Shown here: piece after piece, positions 44,101 to 52,832 of the stretch
How positions within the stretch are numbered: position 1 is the stretch's first letter
Layout: each line of letters begins with the position of its first letter
Assembly (NCBI RefSeq): GCF_005406125.1
Contig: NZ_BIXZ01000001.1
Location: 62,001 to 126,000 of the forward strand
DNA length: 64,000 nucleotides
Source of the DNA: Haloarcula mannanilytica
GTDB taxonomy: Archaea; Halobacteriota; Halobacteria; Halobacteriales; Haloarculaceae
Direction: 5' to 3'
The notes under the pieces: generated by a model
Seen by the model: only the letters and a program-made list of their open reading frames with translations
What the model was told of the DNA's origin: nothing
The model's database searches: none
Program-made: the position numbers and the translations under genes

Positions 44101-45196
44101 TCTCTCCGTCGAGGCTGAAAGCAGCGGTGGCGGTGGTGGCGGTGGTGGCGGTGGAGGCGGTGGTGGTGGTTTCAACAATAACGACGCCGGCGACGAGTCA
44201 GACGAGACCGATGACGCCGGCGGTGCGGTACCGCCCGCGATTTCACAGTCCGAGATCAGCAACGGCGTGACTGTCCGAGTGACCGCCGACGCCGCGAACT
44301 CGACGGTCACCCAGTCGCTGAGCCGCTCCGGCCCGTCCGAGACCGCACCGGCGTTTACGCTCGCCGGGCTCTCACTCAACGTGACCAACGAGAGCGACGG
44401 GTTCAACACGACGATGCTCGGCCCACACGCCACGCCGAACAATATGACCGCGCTCCAGGAAGACGGCGTGCGCGGGTACGTGACCGTCACGTCCGGCACA
44501 AACCCGTCGGACATCAGCCGTGCGACCTACACCCTGGCGCTCAACGAGTCCGCACTGCCGGCCAGTGGCTCAATGGACGCCGTCCAGGTGTACCAGTACC
44601 ACGACGGGACCTGGAGTCAGCTACCCAGTACCGTCACCGCGACGAACAACTCCATACGGGCCACATCACCGCGTCTCGCAACTATCGCCGTTGTCTCGCC
44701 GAACGGTGAGGCAACCGCGACGACAACCACGTCCTCGAACGCGCCGACGACAACACCCGCCGAACTCACCGTGACTGATGCGTCCCTGACGGCCGACTGG
44801 GTCCGTGCTGGCTTCAACACGTCGGCGCGGGCGACAGTCGAGAACCCGACCGACGAGTCCGTCGAGCAGACGCTGACGGTCACTGTCGACGGCGACCCGG
44901 TTGCGTCCCGGACCGTCCAGCTTGACGCCGGTGAACAGACGACAGTGGCGATGGAGTTCGAGGCTGTCGAGGGCACTGTCTCGGTCAACGGCGTCAGTGC
45001 CGGTGACCTCCGTGTCGGATCCACTTCGGACCAGGCTGCCGGCGAGAGCGAGGCTGCCGAGACGGACCAAAGCGGTGGCGGTGCCGAGCCAGCCGCGGAA
45101 ACGGTCTCCGCGTCCGGACCCGGCTTTACCGTCCAACTGGTCGCAATCGTGCTCGCGCTGAGTGCCGGTCTCGTCCGGCTTCGTCGCCGAGTGTAG
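41114..45196 (+). CDS. Large CARDB-like repeat surface protein with PGF-CTERM anchor
   Basis: A 1360-residue exported protein. A signal peptide (about 1-32) precedes roughly nine CARDB/Ig-like beta repeats, each starting with strands like VTEGESVDVTATVVNDGSAD and containing GGES or PGES turns. A 15-Gly linker (residues 1005-1019), a PGF-pre-PGF-like domain (about 1045-1200), a Thr-rich stalk and a final DASLTADWVRAGFNT module follow. The C-terminus is PGF, a hydrophobic helix and LRRR, the PGF-CTERM signal processed by archaeosortase A with lipid attachment. Likely adhesion or S-layer associated; many N-x-S/T glycosylation sites. Confidence 0.88.
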   Translation: MGKITGLWLTAMMLLAVVAVSTPMAGPGVAAASNHETPTVEGPDIQIQDAELIDTRADTGQMNTPELELQATFENTGDTGGTVPITVEVGGREVTVTGTEEVSVGAGETRSVTTTYVLETSDGGDIEDGEHEVTVNGESAGTLVVGKSDITVTDHSWNATTVSEGEAVELTVTAENTGAVSGQREIFISVGDQSVSGVSFDLGPGESATDTYVHTFDESGEFEFGTTDETRTITVGDADGTDPASFTVQNAGLSSNTVTEGESVDVTATVVNDGSADGTFEAELVVDGDVVDTQSVEVDGGSSEGVSFSRSFDDSGEYGISVNNANAGTLTVEAQDGDSGGGAGPPEIQVQDAGLIDTRVDTGQMQTPQPELWVTFENTGGTAATVPITVAVGGRDVTVVDTDEVTVGAGETRNVTTTYVLETGDGGYIDDGEHEVTVNGESAGTLVVGKSNITITDATWNTTTVGEGGAVELSVTAENTGAVAGQRDIFVSVAGASVSAVSFDLGPGESGTDTYVHTFTETGEFEVSVGGETETITVEQPASFEVSNRTLSSTAVAEGDSVEVTATVTNTGDRAGTYEVPLVVSDEEVDTTEVELDPGESTTVSFTRTFSAVGNYAIDLDGERVGTVQVSEPSTFETTTVEINRTAVDTGDPIAVTATVRNEGDGEGTADVRLQEDGDTIDTQSVTLTGGESTTVTFVQSFSEAGTRDIAVDNQFGASVTVTEPATFEITNAQVGSATVTEGGSIEISATVTNTGDRAGTYQAEFAVANSVVETQAVSLAGGESTQIAYEHTFDASGNYVVDVAGERAGTVTVKEPAAFDTGAIELNRTDARAGDALEVTATVVNNGDQEGESRVRLQANDEIVNTANVTLSGGEQTEVTFVHVFESGGEYEMSVNGNAGGTVMVTQPATFEVESAQLTSDSVDEGDSTDVTATIANVGTENGTYQAELLADGQVVKSRDVGPIAGGQTETVTFSISFDDAGDRSLAVGNVTAGTLSVEAESSGGGGGGGGGGGGGGGFNNNDAGDESDETDDAGGAVPPAISQSEISNGVTVRVTADAANSTVTQSLSRSGPSETAPAFTLAGLSLNVTNESDGFNTTMLGPHATPNNMTALQEDGVRGYVTVTSGTNPSDISRATYTLALNESALPASGSMDAVQVYQYHDGTWSQLPSTVTATNNSIRATSPRLATIAVVSPNGEATATTTTSSNAPTTTPAELTVTDASLTADWVRAGFNTSARATVENPTDESVEQTLTVTVDGDPVASRTVQLDAGEQTTVAMEFEAVEGTVSVNGVSAGDLRVGSTSDQAAGESEAAETDQSGGGAEPAAETVSASGPGFTVQLVAIVLALSAGLVRLRRRV
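41240..42732 (+). repeat. Internal ~580-base duplication in surface protein gene
   Basis: Residues coded by about 41240-41822 and about 42147-42732 are close copies: both contain DGEHEVTVNGESAGTLVVGK, VTAENTGAV and FDLGPGES. The 325 bases between them encode a different CARDB-like repeat. This is a recent duplication relative to the other, more divergent repeats. Confidence 0.8.
44126..44170 (+). repeat. Fifteen-codon glycine tract
   Basis: Fifteen consecutive Gly codons (mainly GGT and GGC) link the beta repeats to the C-terminal domains. The near-triplet DNA repeat could change length by slippage without shifting frame. Confidence 0.85.
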
Positions 45197-45301
45197 TGGT
45201 TGATGCGTTCCGGTGTATCGACCGACTGCAGTGGCAGAAGGAAGACCTTACCGACGGTTTGGCTGCTACGTAACTAATCCTTTACTCGCGTACATCCCTG
45301 T

Positions 45302-46678
45302 ATGAGCGAGGCCAGAACACTCTGTACTGCCGTCGCTGTGGTTTTTGCCACTGTTGCGTTCGCGTCCGTGTTCGCTGCCGGTAGCGCGGTCGCTACCGAC
45401 GCCGGTCCCCAGAACGCCCTGTCGGACACCACAGGAGGCACCTCTGGAACCACTGGTCCGTCTATCTTTGACCGCTACACAGGAACAGTCCTTGCGCAGG
45501 TCAACGAAACGGACACAGCGGACGACGAGGAGGCTGAAGAAGAAACGGAAACCGAAGAGACTGCTGAGTCGACCGAGACTGAGGAACCGACTGAGACCGA
45601 AGAATCCCCAGAAACCGAAGAGCCGACCGAGACCGAAGAGCCGACCGAGACCGAAGAGCCGACCAAAACAGAAGAACCGACCGAAACGGAGGAACCGACC
45701 GAGACCGAAGAAACTGCGGAACCGACAGCAATCGAAGAGACGGAGGGACCGACCGAGACCGAAGAACCAACCGAGACCGAAAAGCCGACCGAAACTGACG
45801 AACCAACTGACGATGGGGCGACAGAGCAACCGACCGAGACCGAAGAACCCACTGGTGTCGCAACCGAGAACGGAACCCAGGCGGAAACCGACGCGGATGA
45901 CGGCTCTGACGACAATGACGACTCCGACGGAGACGATTCTGACGCCGATGGCGACGCCAACGATGATGGCGATGCCGACGACTCAGATGGTTCAGACGAC
46001 TCAGACGGTGACAGTGACGGCTCCGAAAACTCCGATGATTCGGACGATTCCGACGACGATAGCGGTTCGGACGACAGCGATGACGAGTCTGACAGCGGAC
46101 TCCTCGACGACATCACGGGAGCAGACGACGATGAGAACGAGACGGCGGGCGGCGGCGCGCCTGCCGATAACGCGACCGGTGACGAGAACGGAACCGCCGG
46201 GTTCGGGACGGAAATCGACACCGACGAGGCACGCACTCCCGGGGGGCAAGGCAGCGCTGATGTCCAAATAGCGGACGCGTCACTGTCAGCGGACTGGGTT
46301 CGGTCGGGCTTCAACACGACCGTGCGAACGACAGTCCGGAACCCACGTTCGCAGCCGGTCAACGAGACGCTGACCGTGACGGTCGATGGCGAACCGGTGG
46401 TAACGGATCAGGTGACTGTAGAACCTGAGGAAGAGCGGGTCGTCGAAACCGAGTTCGAAGCGGCCGACGGAACCGTCCGGGTCAACGGCGAGACGGCGGG
46501 CCAACTCAGAGTCGAAAACCAATCGGTTACTGAGACCGGCGTCACCGACGGCGACGACCAGGGGACGACCGCGGCAGATGGTCCAGGATTCTCACTCGTG
46601 CAAGCGGGCATGGTTGTCGCGGTTCTGGCCGTCATCGGCTGGACGCGGCGGGGCATCCGACGCCAGCGAGGGCGCTGA
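45302..46678 (+). CDS. Thr/Glu- and Asp/Ser-rich surface protein with PGF-CTERM anchor
   Basis: A 458-residue exported protein. A signal peptide (about 1-33) is followed by repeats of the type TETEEP (about residues 85-185), an Asp/Ser/Gly-rich stretch (about 195-275), a module starting DASLSADWVRSGFNTTVRTT (about 322-410), and a PGF-CTERM end (GPGFSLVQAGMVVAVLAVIG, then basic residues). The repeats form a long acidic, probably glycosylated stalk. The C-terminal module is shared with the upstream surface protein. Function unknown. Confidence 0.85.
   Translation: MSEARTLCTAVAVVFATVAFASVFAAGSAVATDAGPQNALSDTTGGTSGTTGPSIFDRYTGTVLAQVNETDTADDEEAEEETETEETAESTETEEPTETEESPETEEPTETEEPTETEEPTKTEEPTETEEPTETEETAEPTAIEETEGPTETEEPTETEKPTETDEPTDDGATEQPTETEEPTGVATENGTQAETDADDGSDDNDDSDGDDSDADGDANDDGDADDSDGSDDSDGDSDGSENSDDSDDSDDDSGSDDSDDESDSGLLDDITGADDDENETAGGGAPADNATGDENGTAGFGTEIDTDEARTPGGQGSADVQIADASLSADWVRSGFNTTVRTTVRNPRSQPVNETLTVTVDGEPVVTDQVTVEPEEERVVETEFEAADGTVRVNGETAGQLRVENQSVTETGVTDGDDQGTTAADGPGFSLVQAGMVVAVLAVIGWTRRGIRRQRGR
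45560..45860 (+). repeat. Degenerate 18-base repeats coding TETEEP
   Basis: In-frame units similar to ACCGAGACCGAAGAGCCG recur many times, with one-base variants and insertions. They encode an acidic Thr/Glu/Pro stalk. Confidence 0.85.
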
Positions 46679-46749
46679 ACCGGATCGCAGGCGGGCGATC
46701 CGAACTCGTTGTGTGGTGGATTTTTACTGGTACCGACCAACAGCAACGT

Positions 46750-47784
46750 ATGGCTCGTGACCTCGCAGTCGTCGGTGCCGGTGCTGCCGGTGCGGCGGCG
46801 ACGTACGCGCTCCGCGACGAAGCGGTGAACGTGACAGTGTTCGAGAAGAGCCGCGGCGTCTGCGGGCGCGCCGCGACCCGTCGACACGGGGACTGTACGT
46901 ACGAGTACGGCGCGAATTATCTGAAGGCCGACGACGACCGCGTGACGGAACTGGTCACCGAGACGCTCCCGACGGAAGGGCTCGTGGATATCGACGATCC
47001 CATCTACGCCTTCGACGCGAACGGAACGCTTGACCCCGGCCGGGATGCGGACGAACACAAGTGGACCTACGAGTCGGGGATCACACAGCTCGCAAAGCGG
47101 CTGTTCGACGCGACCGACGCCACTGTCGAGAACGGCGTCCGCGTTGAGCGACTGGAACGACAGCATGACGGCTGGCGGCTCCGGGACGACGACGGGACTG
47201 ATCTGGGACACTTCGACGCCGCACTGTTGACCCCACCGGCCCCGCAGACAGCCGACCTGCTTGGCCAGTCCCAGTGGGACCACGACGACTGCCGCGAGCT
47301 TCGGCAGGAAATCGCTTCGGTCCCTTATCGGACCGTCATCGCCGGGGTCCTGCACTACCCCTTCGAACTCGACGTGCCGTGGTACGCCGCGGTCAACAGC
47401 GACAAGAACCACGACATCGGCTGGATCGGCCGCGAGGAGTGCAAGGACGGGCACGTCCCCGACGGCGAGTCCCTACTGTTGGTCCAGATGAACGAACCGT
47501 GGTCGATTGGGAACTACGACGAACACCCCGATACGCTCGTCGAGGACATCGTGGCTCGGACGGCCAGGTTGCTTGACGACGACCGACTGGCCGATCCGGA
47601 CTGGACCGATCACCAGCACTGGCGCTACTCCCAGCCCGAAGGCGAAGTCGACCACGACCTGCTGTCGTGTGCGGCCGAACACGACCTCCACTTCGCCGGC
47701 GACTGGGTGGCCGGCGAGGGCCGACTCCACGCGGCGTTGCGGAACGGACTGGAGACGGGTGAGGCAATCGCCGACAGCGGCTAA
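46750..47784 (+). CDS. FAD-dependent oxidoreductase, renalase-like
   Basis: A 344-residue flavoprotein starting at ATG 46750. The dinucleotide-binding site is AVVGAGAAGAAATYALRD, followed by VFEKSRGVCGRAATRR and YEYGANYLK; a C-terminal FAGDWVAGEGRLHAALRNGL closes the FAD site. The pattern resembles renalase/amine-oxidase-fold proteins. Substrate is unknown. It precedes rqcH by 36 bases on the same strand. Confidence 0.9.
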   Translation: MARDLAVVGAGAAGAAATYALRDEAVNVTVFEKSRGVCGRAATRRHGDCTYEYGANYLKADDDRVTELVTETLPTEGLVDIDDPIYAFDANGTLDPGRDADEHKWTYESGITQLAKRLFDATDATVENGVRVERLERQHDGWRLRDDDGTDLGHFDAALLTPPAPQTADLLGQSQWDHDDCRELRQEIASVPYRTVIAGVLHYPFELDVPWYAAVNSDKNHDIGWIGREECKDGHVPDGESLLLVQMNEPWSIGNYDEHPDTLVEDIVARTARLLDDDRLADPDWTDHQHWRYSQPEGEVDHDLLSCAAEHDLHFAGDWVAGEGRLHAALRNGLETGEAIADSG

Positions 47785-47820
47785 CGGAACGCCTTTGGGT
47801 GCCCGCCGACAGCCACCGAC

Positions 47821-49974
47821 ATGGACCACAAGCGGGAACTGACGAGCGTCGACCTCGCCGCCCTGGAGGGTGAACTCGCCGGCTACGAGGGCGCGAAGCT
47901 CGACAAGGCGTACCTCTACCCCGAGGACGACCTCGTCAGACTGAAGCTCCGGGACTTCGACCGCGGGCGCGTCGAGTTCCTCATCGAGGTCGGTGATGTC
48001 AAGCGCGCCCACGTTGCCGACCAGAGCCACGTCCCCGACGCACCGGGCCGCCCGCCGGATTTCGCGATGATGCTCCGGAACCGGCTGTCGGGGGCCGACC
48101 TCGTCCGCGTCGAGCAGTTCGAGTTCGACCGCATCATCGAACTTGAGTTCGACCGCGAGGACGCTTCGACCACTATCGTCGCGGAACTGTTCGGCGATGG
48201 GAACGTCGCCGTGCTGGACGAACACGGCGAGGTCATCGACTGTCTGGAAACAGTCCGGCTCAAATCACGCACCGTCGCGCCGGGGACGCCCTACGAGTTC
48301 CCCTCGGCGCGGTTCAATCCGATGACCGTCGATTACGACGGCTTCGTCGCCCGAATCAAGGAGTCCGACGCCGACCTCGTCCGAACGCTGGCGACGCAAC
48401 TGAACTTCGGCGGCCTCTACGGCGAGGAGCTGTGTACCCGCGCCGGCATCGATTACAACGTCGCGGTTGACGAGCTTGATGAGTCAGATTTCGAGCGGCT
48501 GTACGAACTCGTCGACGAGATGGGGACCCGGCTTCGTGAGGGGAACGTCGACCCGCGAGTGTATTACGAGACACTAGACGACGATGGCGGTGCAAGCAGC
48601 GCGGAGAGCGACGACGACCCGGACCGCCATCGCGTCGACGTGACGCCGATTCCGCTGGAAGAGTACGAAGAGTTTTACAGCGAGTCTTTCACCGAGTTCA
48701 ACAGTGCGCTCGATGACTACTTCTTCAATTTCCAGCGGGAGGAAGAAGTGGAAGGTGGCGAGACGCAGCGCCCGGACTTCGAGGCAGAAATCGAGAAACA
48801 GCAACGCATTATCCAGCAGCAGGAACAGGCCATTGAGGACTTCGAGGCTGACGCCGAGGCCGAGCGCGAGAAGGCCGAACTGCTGTACGCGAACTACGAC
48901 CTCGTCGACGACGTGCTCTCGACGGTCCGGGCCGCCCGCGAGGATGACGTGTCCTGGGACGACATCGAGGCGAAGTTCGACGAGGGGGCCGATCGCGGTA
49001 TCGCGGCCGCCGAAGCGGTCGTCTCACTCGACGGAAGTGAGGGAACGGTGACGCTGGATATCGAGGGGACACGTGTTACAGTGGACGCCTTCACCGGCGT
49101 CGAGAAGAACGCCGACGAACTGTACAAGGAGGCCAAACGGATCGAGGAGAAGAAGGAAGGCGCGCTGGCGGCTATCGAGAACACGCGCGAGGACCTCGAA
49201 GCGGTCAAGGAACGCCGCGAGGAGTGGGAAGCCGACGACGGCGAGGACGAGACCGACGAGGACGAGACCGAGGACGAACCGACCGATTGGCTCTCGATGC
49301 AGTCCATCCCCACACGGTCGACCGAGCGCTGGTACGAGCAGTTCCGCTGGTTTCACACCTCGGATGGCTTCCTCGTCATCGGCGGCCGTGACGCCGACGA
49401 GAACGAGGAACTGGTCAAGAAGTACCTGGAGGGCGGTGACAAGTTCTTCCACGCGCAGGCCCACGGCGGCCCCGTCACGGTGCTGAAAGCCACCGGCCCC
49501 AGCGAACCATCCAAAGAAGTGGACTTCCCGCAGTCCTCGCTGGACCAGGCTGCCCAGTTCGCGGTCTCGTACTCCTCGGTCTGGAAGGACGGGAAGTTCG
49601 CCGGCGACGTGTACATGGTCGACCCTGACCAGGTATCGAAGACGCCCGAAAGCGGCGAGTACCTAGAGAAAGGCGGCTTCGCCATCCGCGGCGACCGGAC
49701 GTATTTCGAATCGACGCCGGTCGGCGTCGCCGTCGGCATCACCTGTGAGGACGAGACGCGAGTCATCGGCGGTCCGCCGGCGGCTATCGAGGGCCAGGCC
49801 GCGACCAGCATCACTGTTGAACCGGGCCAGTACGCGCAGAACGACATCGCCAAGCGCCTCTACCGGGAGTTCCGCTCTCGGTTCGCCGACGAGTCGTTCG
49901 TCCGCAAGGTCGCCAGCCCGGACCAGATTCAGGAGTTCCTGCCGCCCGGCGGCAGCCGGATGACCGATGACTGA
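47821..49974 (+). CDS. rqcH: Ribosome rescue protein RqcH (NFACT family)
   Basis: A 717-residue NFACT protein. The NFACT-N domain (about 1-180) contains RPPDFAMMLRNRLSGADLVR-like sequence followed by EFDRIIELEF, with the conserved DR pair needed for tRNA recruitment. Long coiled coils (about 315-365, 430-475) and an NFACT-R domain (WYEQFRWFHTSDGFLVIGGR, about 505-600) follow. RqcH binds stalled 50S subunits and adds a C-terminal Ala tail to nascent chains. Cytoplasmic. Confidence 0.93.
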   Translation: MDHKRELTSVDLAALEGELAGYEGAKLDKAYLYPEDDLVRLKLRDFDRGRVEFLIEVGDVKRAHVADQSHVPDAPGRPPDFAMMLRNRLSGADLVRVEQFEFDRIIELEFDREDASTTIVAELFGDGNVAVLDEHGEVIDCLETVRLKSRTVAPGTPYEFPSARFNPMTVDYDGFVARIKESDADLVRTLATQLNFGGLYGEELCTRAGIDYNVAVDELDESDFERLYELVDEMGTRLREGNVDPRVYYETLDDDGGASSAESDDDPDRHRVDVTPIPLEEYEEFYSESFTEFNSALDDYFFNFQREEEVEGGETQRPDFEAEIEKQQRIIQQQEQAIEDFEADAEAEREKAELLYANYDLVDDVLSTVRAAREDDVSWDDIEAKFDEGADRGIAAAEAVVSLDGSEGTVTLDIEGTRVTVDAFTGVEKNADELYKEAKRIEEKKEGALAAIENTREDLEAVKERREEWEADDGEDETDEDETEDEPTDWLSMQSIPTRSTERWYEQFRWFHTSDGFLVIGGRDADENEELVKKYLEGGDKFFHAQAHGGPVTVLKATGPSEPSKEVDFPQSSLDQAAQFAVSYSSVWKDGKFAGDVYMVDPDQVSKTPESGEYLEKGGFAIRGDRTYFESTPVGVAVGITCEDETRVIGGPPAAIEGQAATSITVEPGQYAQNDIAKRLYREFRSRFADESFVRKVASPDQIQEFLPPGGSRMTDD

Positions 49975-50016
49975 CGATGCGGGGACAGCGCGGCTTGGCA
50001 GGAGGTGGCTGTCTGG

Positions 50017-51054
50017 ATGAGTGACCTCGGGAAAATCGACCGCGAGGTTTTCGATACTGTCATCTATCCGGACCTCGGTGCGGACCGCGAGGATGTGGTC
50101 CTCGGGCCGACCCACGGCATCGACTTCGGCGTCATCGACGTGGGGGGCGAAGCCCTCGTCACGGCGACTGACCCGCTGTCGGTCCTGCCTGATTTGGGGT
50201 TCGAACGGGCCGGCCGGTTCGCGCTCGATGTGGTGCTGGCCGACGTGGCAGTCTCCGGCATCCCGCCCTCGCACCTCTCCGTGACGTTCACCCTCCCACC
50301 GGAGATGACCGACGACGAACTGGCGGCGATGTGGCGCGGCTTTGCCGGGCGGGCCGAAGAAGTGGGCGTGAGCGTCGTCACCGGCCACACCGCCCGGTAC
50401 TCTGGCGTCGACTACTCCTGGGTCGGCGGTGCGACGGTGCTGGGCGTCGGGTCCCACGACGACATCGTCCGGCCGGACGGTGCACGACCGGGCGACAAAC
50501 TGGTCGTCGGCACCGGCCCCGGAGCGGAAGTCACGGGCCTGTTCGCGAACCTCTTTCCAGAACAGATCGGACTCTCGGCTGACCGTATCGCCACCGCTCA
50601 GGAGCGATTGGCCGACACCGCACTCGTCGAGGACGCGATGGCCGCGGCCAACGCCGGCGCTGTGACGGCGATGCACGACGCCACGGAGGGCGGTATCACT
50701 GGCGCGTTCATCGAGATGGCCGACGGCGCGGGCGCACGCTTTGACGTGAACAGCGAGGCGATGCCGGTCGCCGACGGCGTCGAAGATGTCTGTGACGCCC
50801 TTGACATCGACCCCTGGCACGTCAGCAGTTGCGGGACGCTGCTGGCCGCTGTCGACCCTGCCGACGCCGACGACGTTGTCGGTGCGCTCCGTGACCGCGG
50901 GACGCCGGCCGCCGTCGTTGGCGAGGTGACCGATGGCGAGGGACTGTACGTCGACGGCGCTCGACAGCCACACCCCGGCGCTGACCCGTCGTGGGACGCG
51001 TTCGCGAGACTGCAAGCGGCCGCGAGCACGGACGAAGCGTCCGACCAGCAGTGA
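50017..51054 (+). CDS. AIR synthase (PurM/HypE-like) family protein
   Basis: A 345-residue protein of the PurM/HypE/ThiL superfamily. The N-terminal ATP-binding half has DPLSVLPDLGFERAGRFALD and VVLADVAVSGIPPSHLSV; the C-terminal half has MHDATEGGITGAFIEMADGA. Haloarchaea lack hydrogenase maturation in most cases, so this is probably an uncharacterised HypE-like kinase/ATPase. The ATG at 50017 is preferred over a GTG at 50005; GGAGG at 50001-50005 fits a ribosome-binding site for it. Confidence 0.88.
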   Translation: MSDLGKIDREVFDTVIYPDLGADREDVVLGPTHGIDFGVIDVGGEALVTATDPLSVLPDLGFERAGRFALDVVLADVAVSGIPPSHLSVTFTLPPEMTDDELAAMWRGFAGRAEEVGVSVVTGHTARYSGVDYSWVGGATVLGVGSHDDIVRPDGARPGDKLVVGTGPGAEVTGLFANLFPEQIGLSADRIATAQERLADTALVEDAMAAANAGAVTAMHDATEGGITGAFIEMADGAGARFDVNSEAMPVADGVEDVCDALDIDPWHVSSCGTLLAAVDPADADDVVGALRDRGTPAAVVGEVTDGEGLYVDGARQPHPGADPSWDAFARLQAAASTDEASDQQ

Positions 51055-51215
51055 CCCGCTGTCCACTGCCCGTCTCTGGAGATACCTGCAACTGACAGCA
51101 CGGCGCACATACTGGTATATATACTTGTAAGACGTACTATATGTCGATGTGACTGTTTGTCGCGACTGATGTGGGCCAGCCCACGTCGGTCAGACCGATG
51201 TCACGGAGTATCACC

Positions 51216-51917
51216 ATGTTCCAAGACGCACTACTGTATCCGCGGGACGGCGACAGCGCAGTGAAAACCATCGCTATCGGGGGCGTGCTGCTGTTCCTGA
51301 GCTTCCTCGTCGTGCCGACGTTCTTCGTCCTCGGCTACCTCGTCCGGACGCTCCGGGCAGTGCTGAACGGCGAAGCCGAACCGCCGGTGTTCGACGACTG
51401 GGGTGACCTCGGCATGGACGGCCTGAAGGTGTTCGCCATCGGGGTCGTCTATTCGCTCGTCCCGACGGCTATCGCCGTCGCCGCGGTGTTCGCCAGCGGC
51501 GCGACGTTGGGCCTCGGCGGAGGCGGGTCCGGAAGCGGACTGGCCGTCGGCCTCATCGTCCTCGTCGCCGCGCTCGCGGTGACCGTGATTTCGCTCGCCA
51601 TGGCGTACGTGCTTCCGGCGGCGGTCGTCGCCTACGTCCGCACGGACAGCGTCGCCGCGGCGTTCGCACCGGGTGAACTCCGCCGGTTCGCGTTCAGCCG
51701 GACCTACGCCACCGGCTGGCTGGTCGCGTTCGGTATCAGCCTGCTGGCCGGTGTCGTCATCGGCGTGTTGAACGCCGTCGTCATCGGTGCGGTGCTGGCC
51801 CCCTTCGTGACGTTCTACGCAAACGTCGCGGGGACCTATGCTATCGGGACCGCCGTGCGGGACATGCCCGCCATCGACGCGGGCGACGAGACGCCCGATG
51901 TCCAGCCTGCAGCCTGA
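51216..51917 (+). CDS. DUF4013 membrane protein (first paralogue)
   Basis: A 233-residue protein from ATG 51216, with about five membrane helices. The N-terminal MFQDALLYPRDGDSAVKTIA and the loop PPVFDDWGDLGMDGLKVFAI are DUF4013 signatures. Family function is unknown. It has its own AT-rich promoter region (51100-51150). Confidence 0.88.
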   Translation: MFQDALLYPRDGDSAVKTIAIGGVLLFLSFLVVPTFFVLGYLVRTLRAVLNGEAEPPVFDDWGDLGMDGLKVFAIGVVYSLVPTAIAVAAVFASGATLGLGGGGSGSGLAVGLIVLVAALAVTVISLAMAYVLPAAVVAYVRTDSVAAAFAPGELRRFAFSRTYATGWLVAFGISLLAGVVIGVLNAVVIGAVLAPFVTFYANVAGTYAIGTAVRDMPAIDAGDETPDVQPAA

Positions 51918-52034
51918 TACGGCCACCGACGGCTCACCGGGTGCGGATTTATATTACTGCTTATACAATGCTACCTCGTCACTGAATTGGTTGGAATAGC
52001 GGACCCCGCTCCCGCACAGTGACGGAAACCCACC

Positions 52035-52754
52035 ATGTTAGAAGACGCACTTCGGTACCCCTGGAACGGCGAGCAGAAGGTCGAAACAATACTGATCGGC
52101 GGCGTGTTGAGTTTGCTGGGCGTGTTTTTCATCCCGGTGTTGTTCGTGTACGGCTATCTCATCCGGACGCTCCGGGCAGTACACGCCGGCGACGACGAGG
52201 TCCCGCCGGTGTTCGACGAGTGGGGGGATCTGCTAGTCGAGGGCCTGGTCGCGTTCCTGATTTCGCTGGTGTATTCGCTCGTCCCGCTGGTGGTCCTCGG
52301 TCTCGCGTTCGCGTCCCTCGTCCTTCCCTTCTCTGTAGTCACATCGACCAACGGTGACCCGGCATCGGGTCTCGCCATCGGCGGTCTCCTGCTCGCGCTC
52401 GTCGCTATCGTCGTCACCGTCGCTGTCTCGCTTGGGGCGGTATATCTCCTCCCGGCAGCCGTGGCCGCGTACGCAGTGACGGGGCGCGTCGGTGCGGCGT
52501 TTTCGCCCGGCACGCTGCGTGCGATTGGCGGCTCAGGGACGTACGCCGTCGGGTGGGTGGTCGCCGTCGCTATCGCTATCGGCGCGCAGGTGGTCGGCGG
52601 CATCGTTTCAGCCACCGTGATCGGCGCGGTCCTGATTCCATTCATCTCCTTTTACGGCAGCGTTGCCGGCGCGTACGCTATCGGGACAGCAGTCCGGGAG
52701 GTCCCAGCTCTCGGTCTCGAATCTGAGACACACACTTCGCGCTCCGTCGCTTGA
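52035..52754 (+). CDS. DUF4013 membrane protein (second paralogue)
   Basis: A 239-residue protein, closely similar to its upstream neighbour (MLEDALRYPWNGEQKVETIL; PPVFDEWGDLLVEGLVAFLI; GAYAIGTAVREVP). Same five-helix plan. The pair arose by tandem duplication. Each gene has its own TATA-like region (here TTTATATTACTG near 51946), so they may be expressed differently. Confidence 0.88.
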   Translation: MLEDALRYPWNGEQKVETILIGGVLSLLGVFFIPVLFVYGYLIRTLRAVHAGDDEVPPVFDEWGDLLVEGLVAFLISLVYSLVPLVVLGLAFASLVLPFSVVTSTNGDPASGLAIGGLLLALVAIVVTVAVSLGAVYLLPAAVAAYAVTGRVGAAFSPGTLRAIGGSGTYAVGWVVAVAIAIGAQVVGGIVSATVIGAVLIPFISFYGSVAGAYAIGTAVREVPALGLESETHTSRSVA

Positions 52755-52832
52755 CCGGCCCAGTCTCTGTTTCCCACCTCGGTAGCGCAGCGAATGGCAG
52801 AACACTTGTGTCCCTGCAGCGGACTCTCGGGT

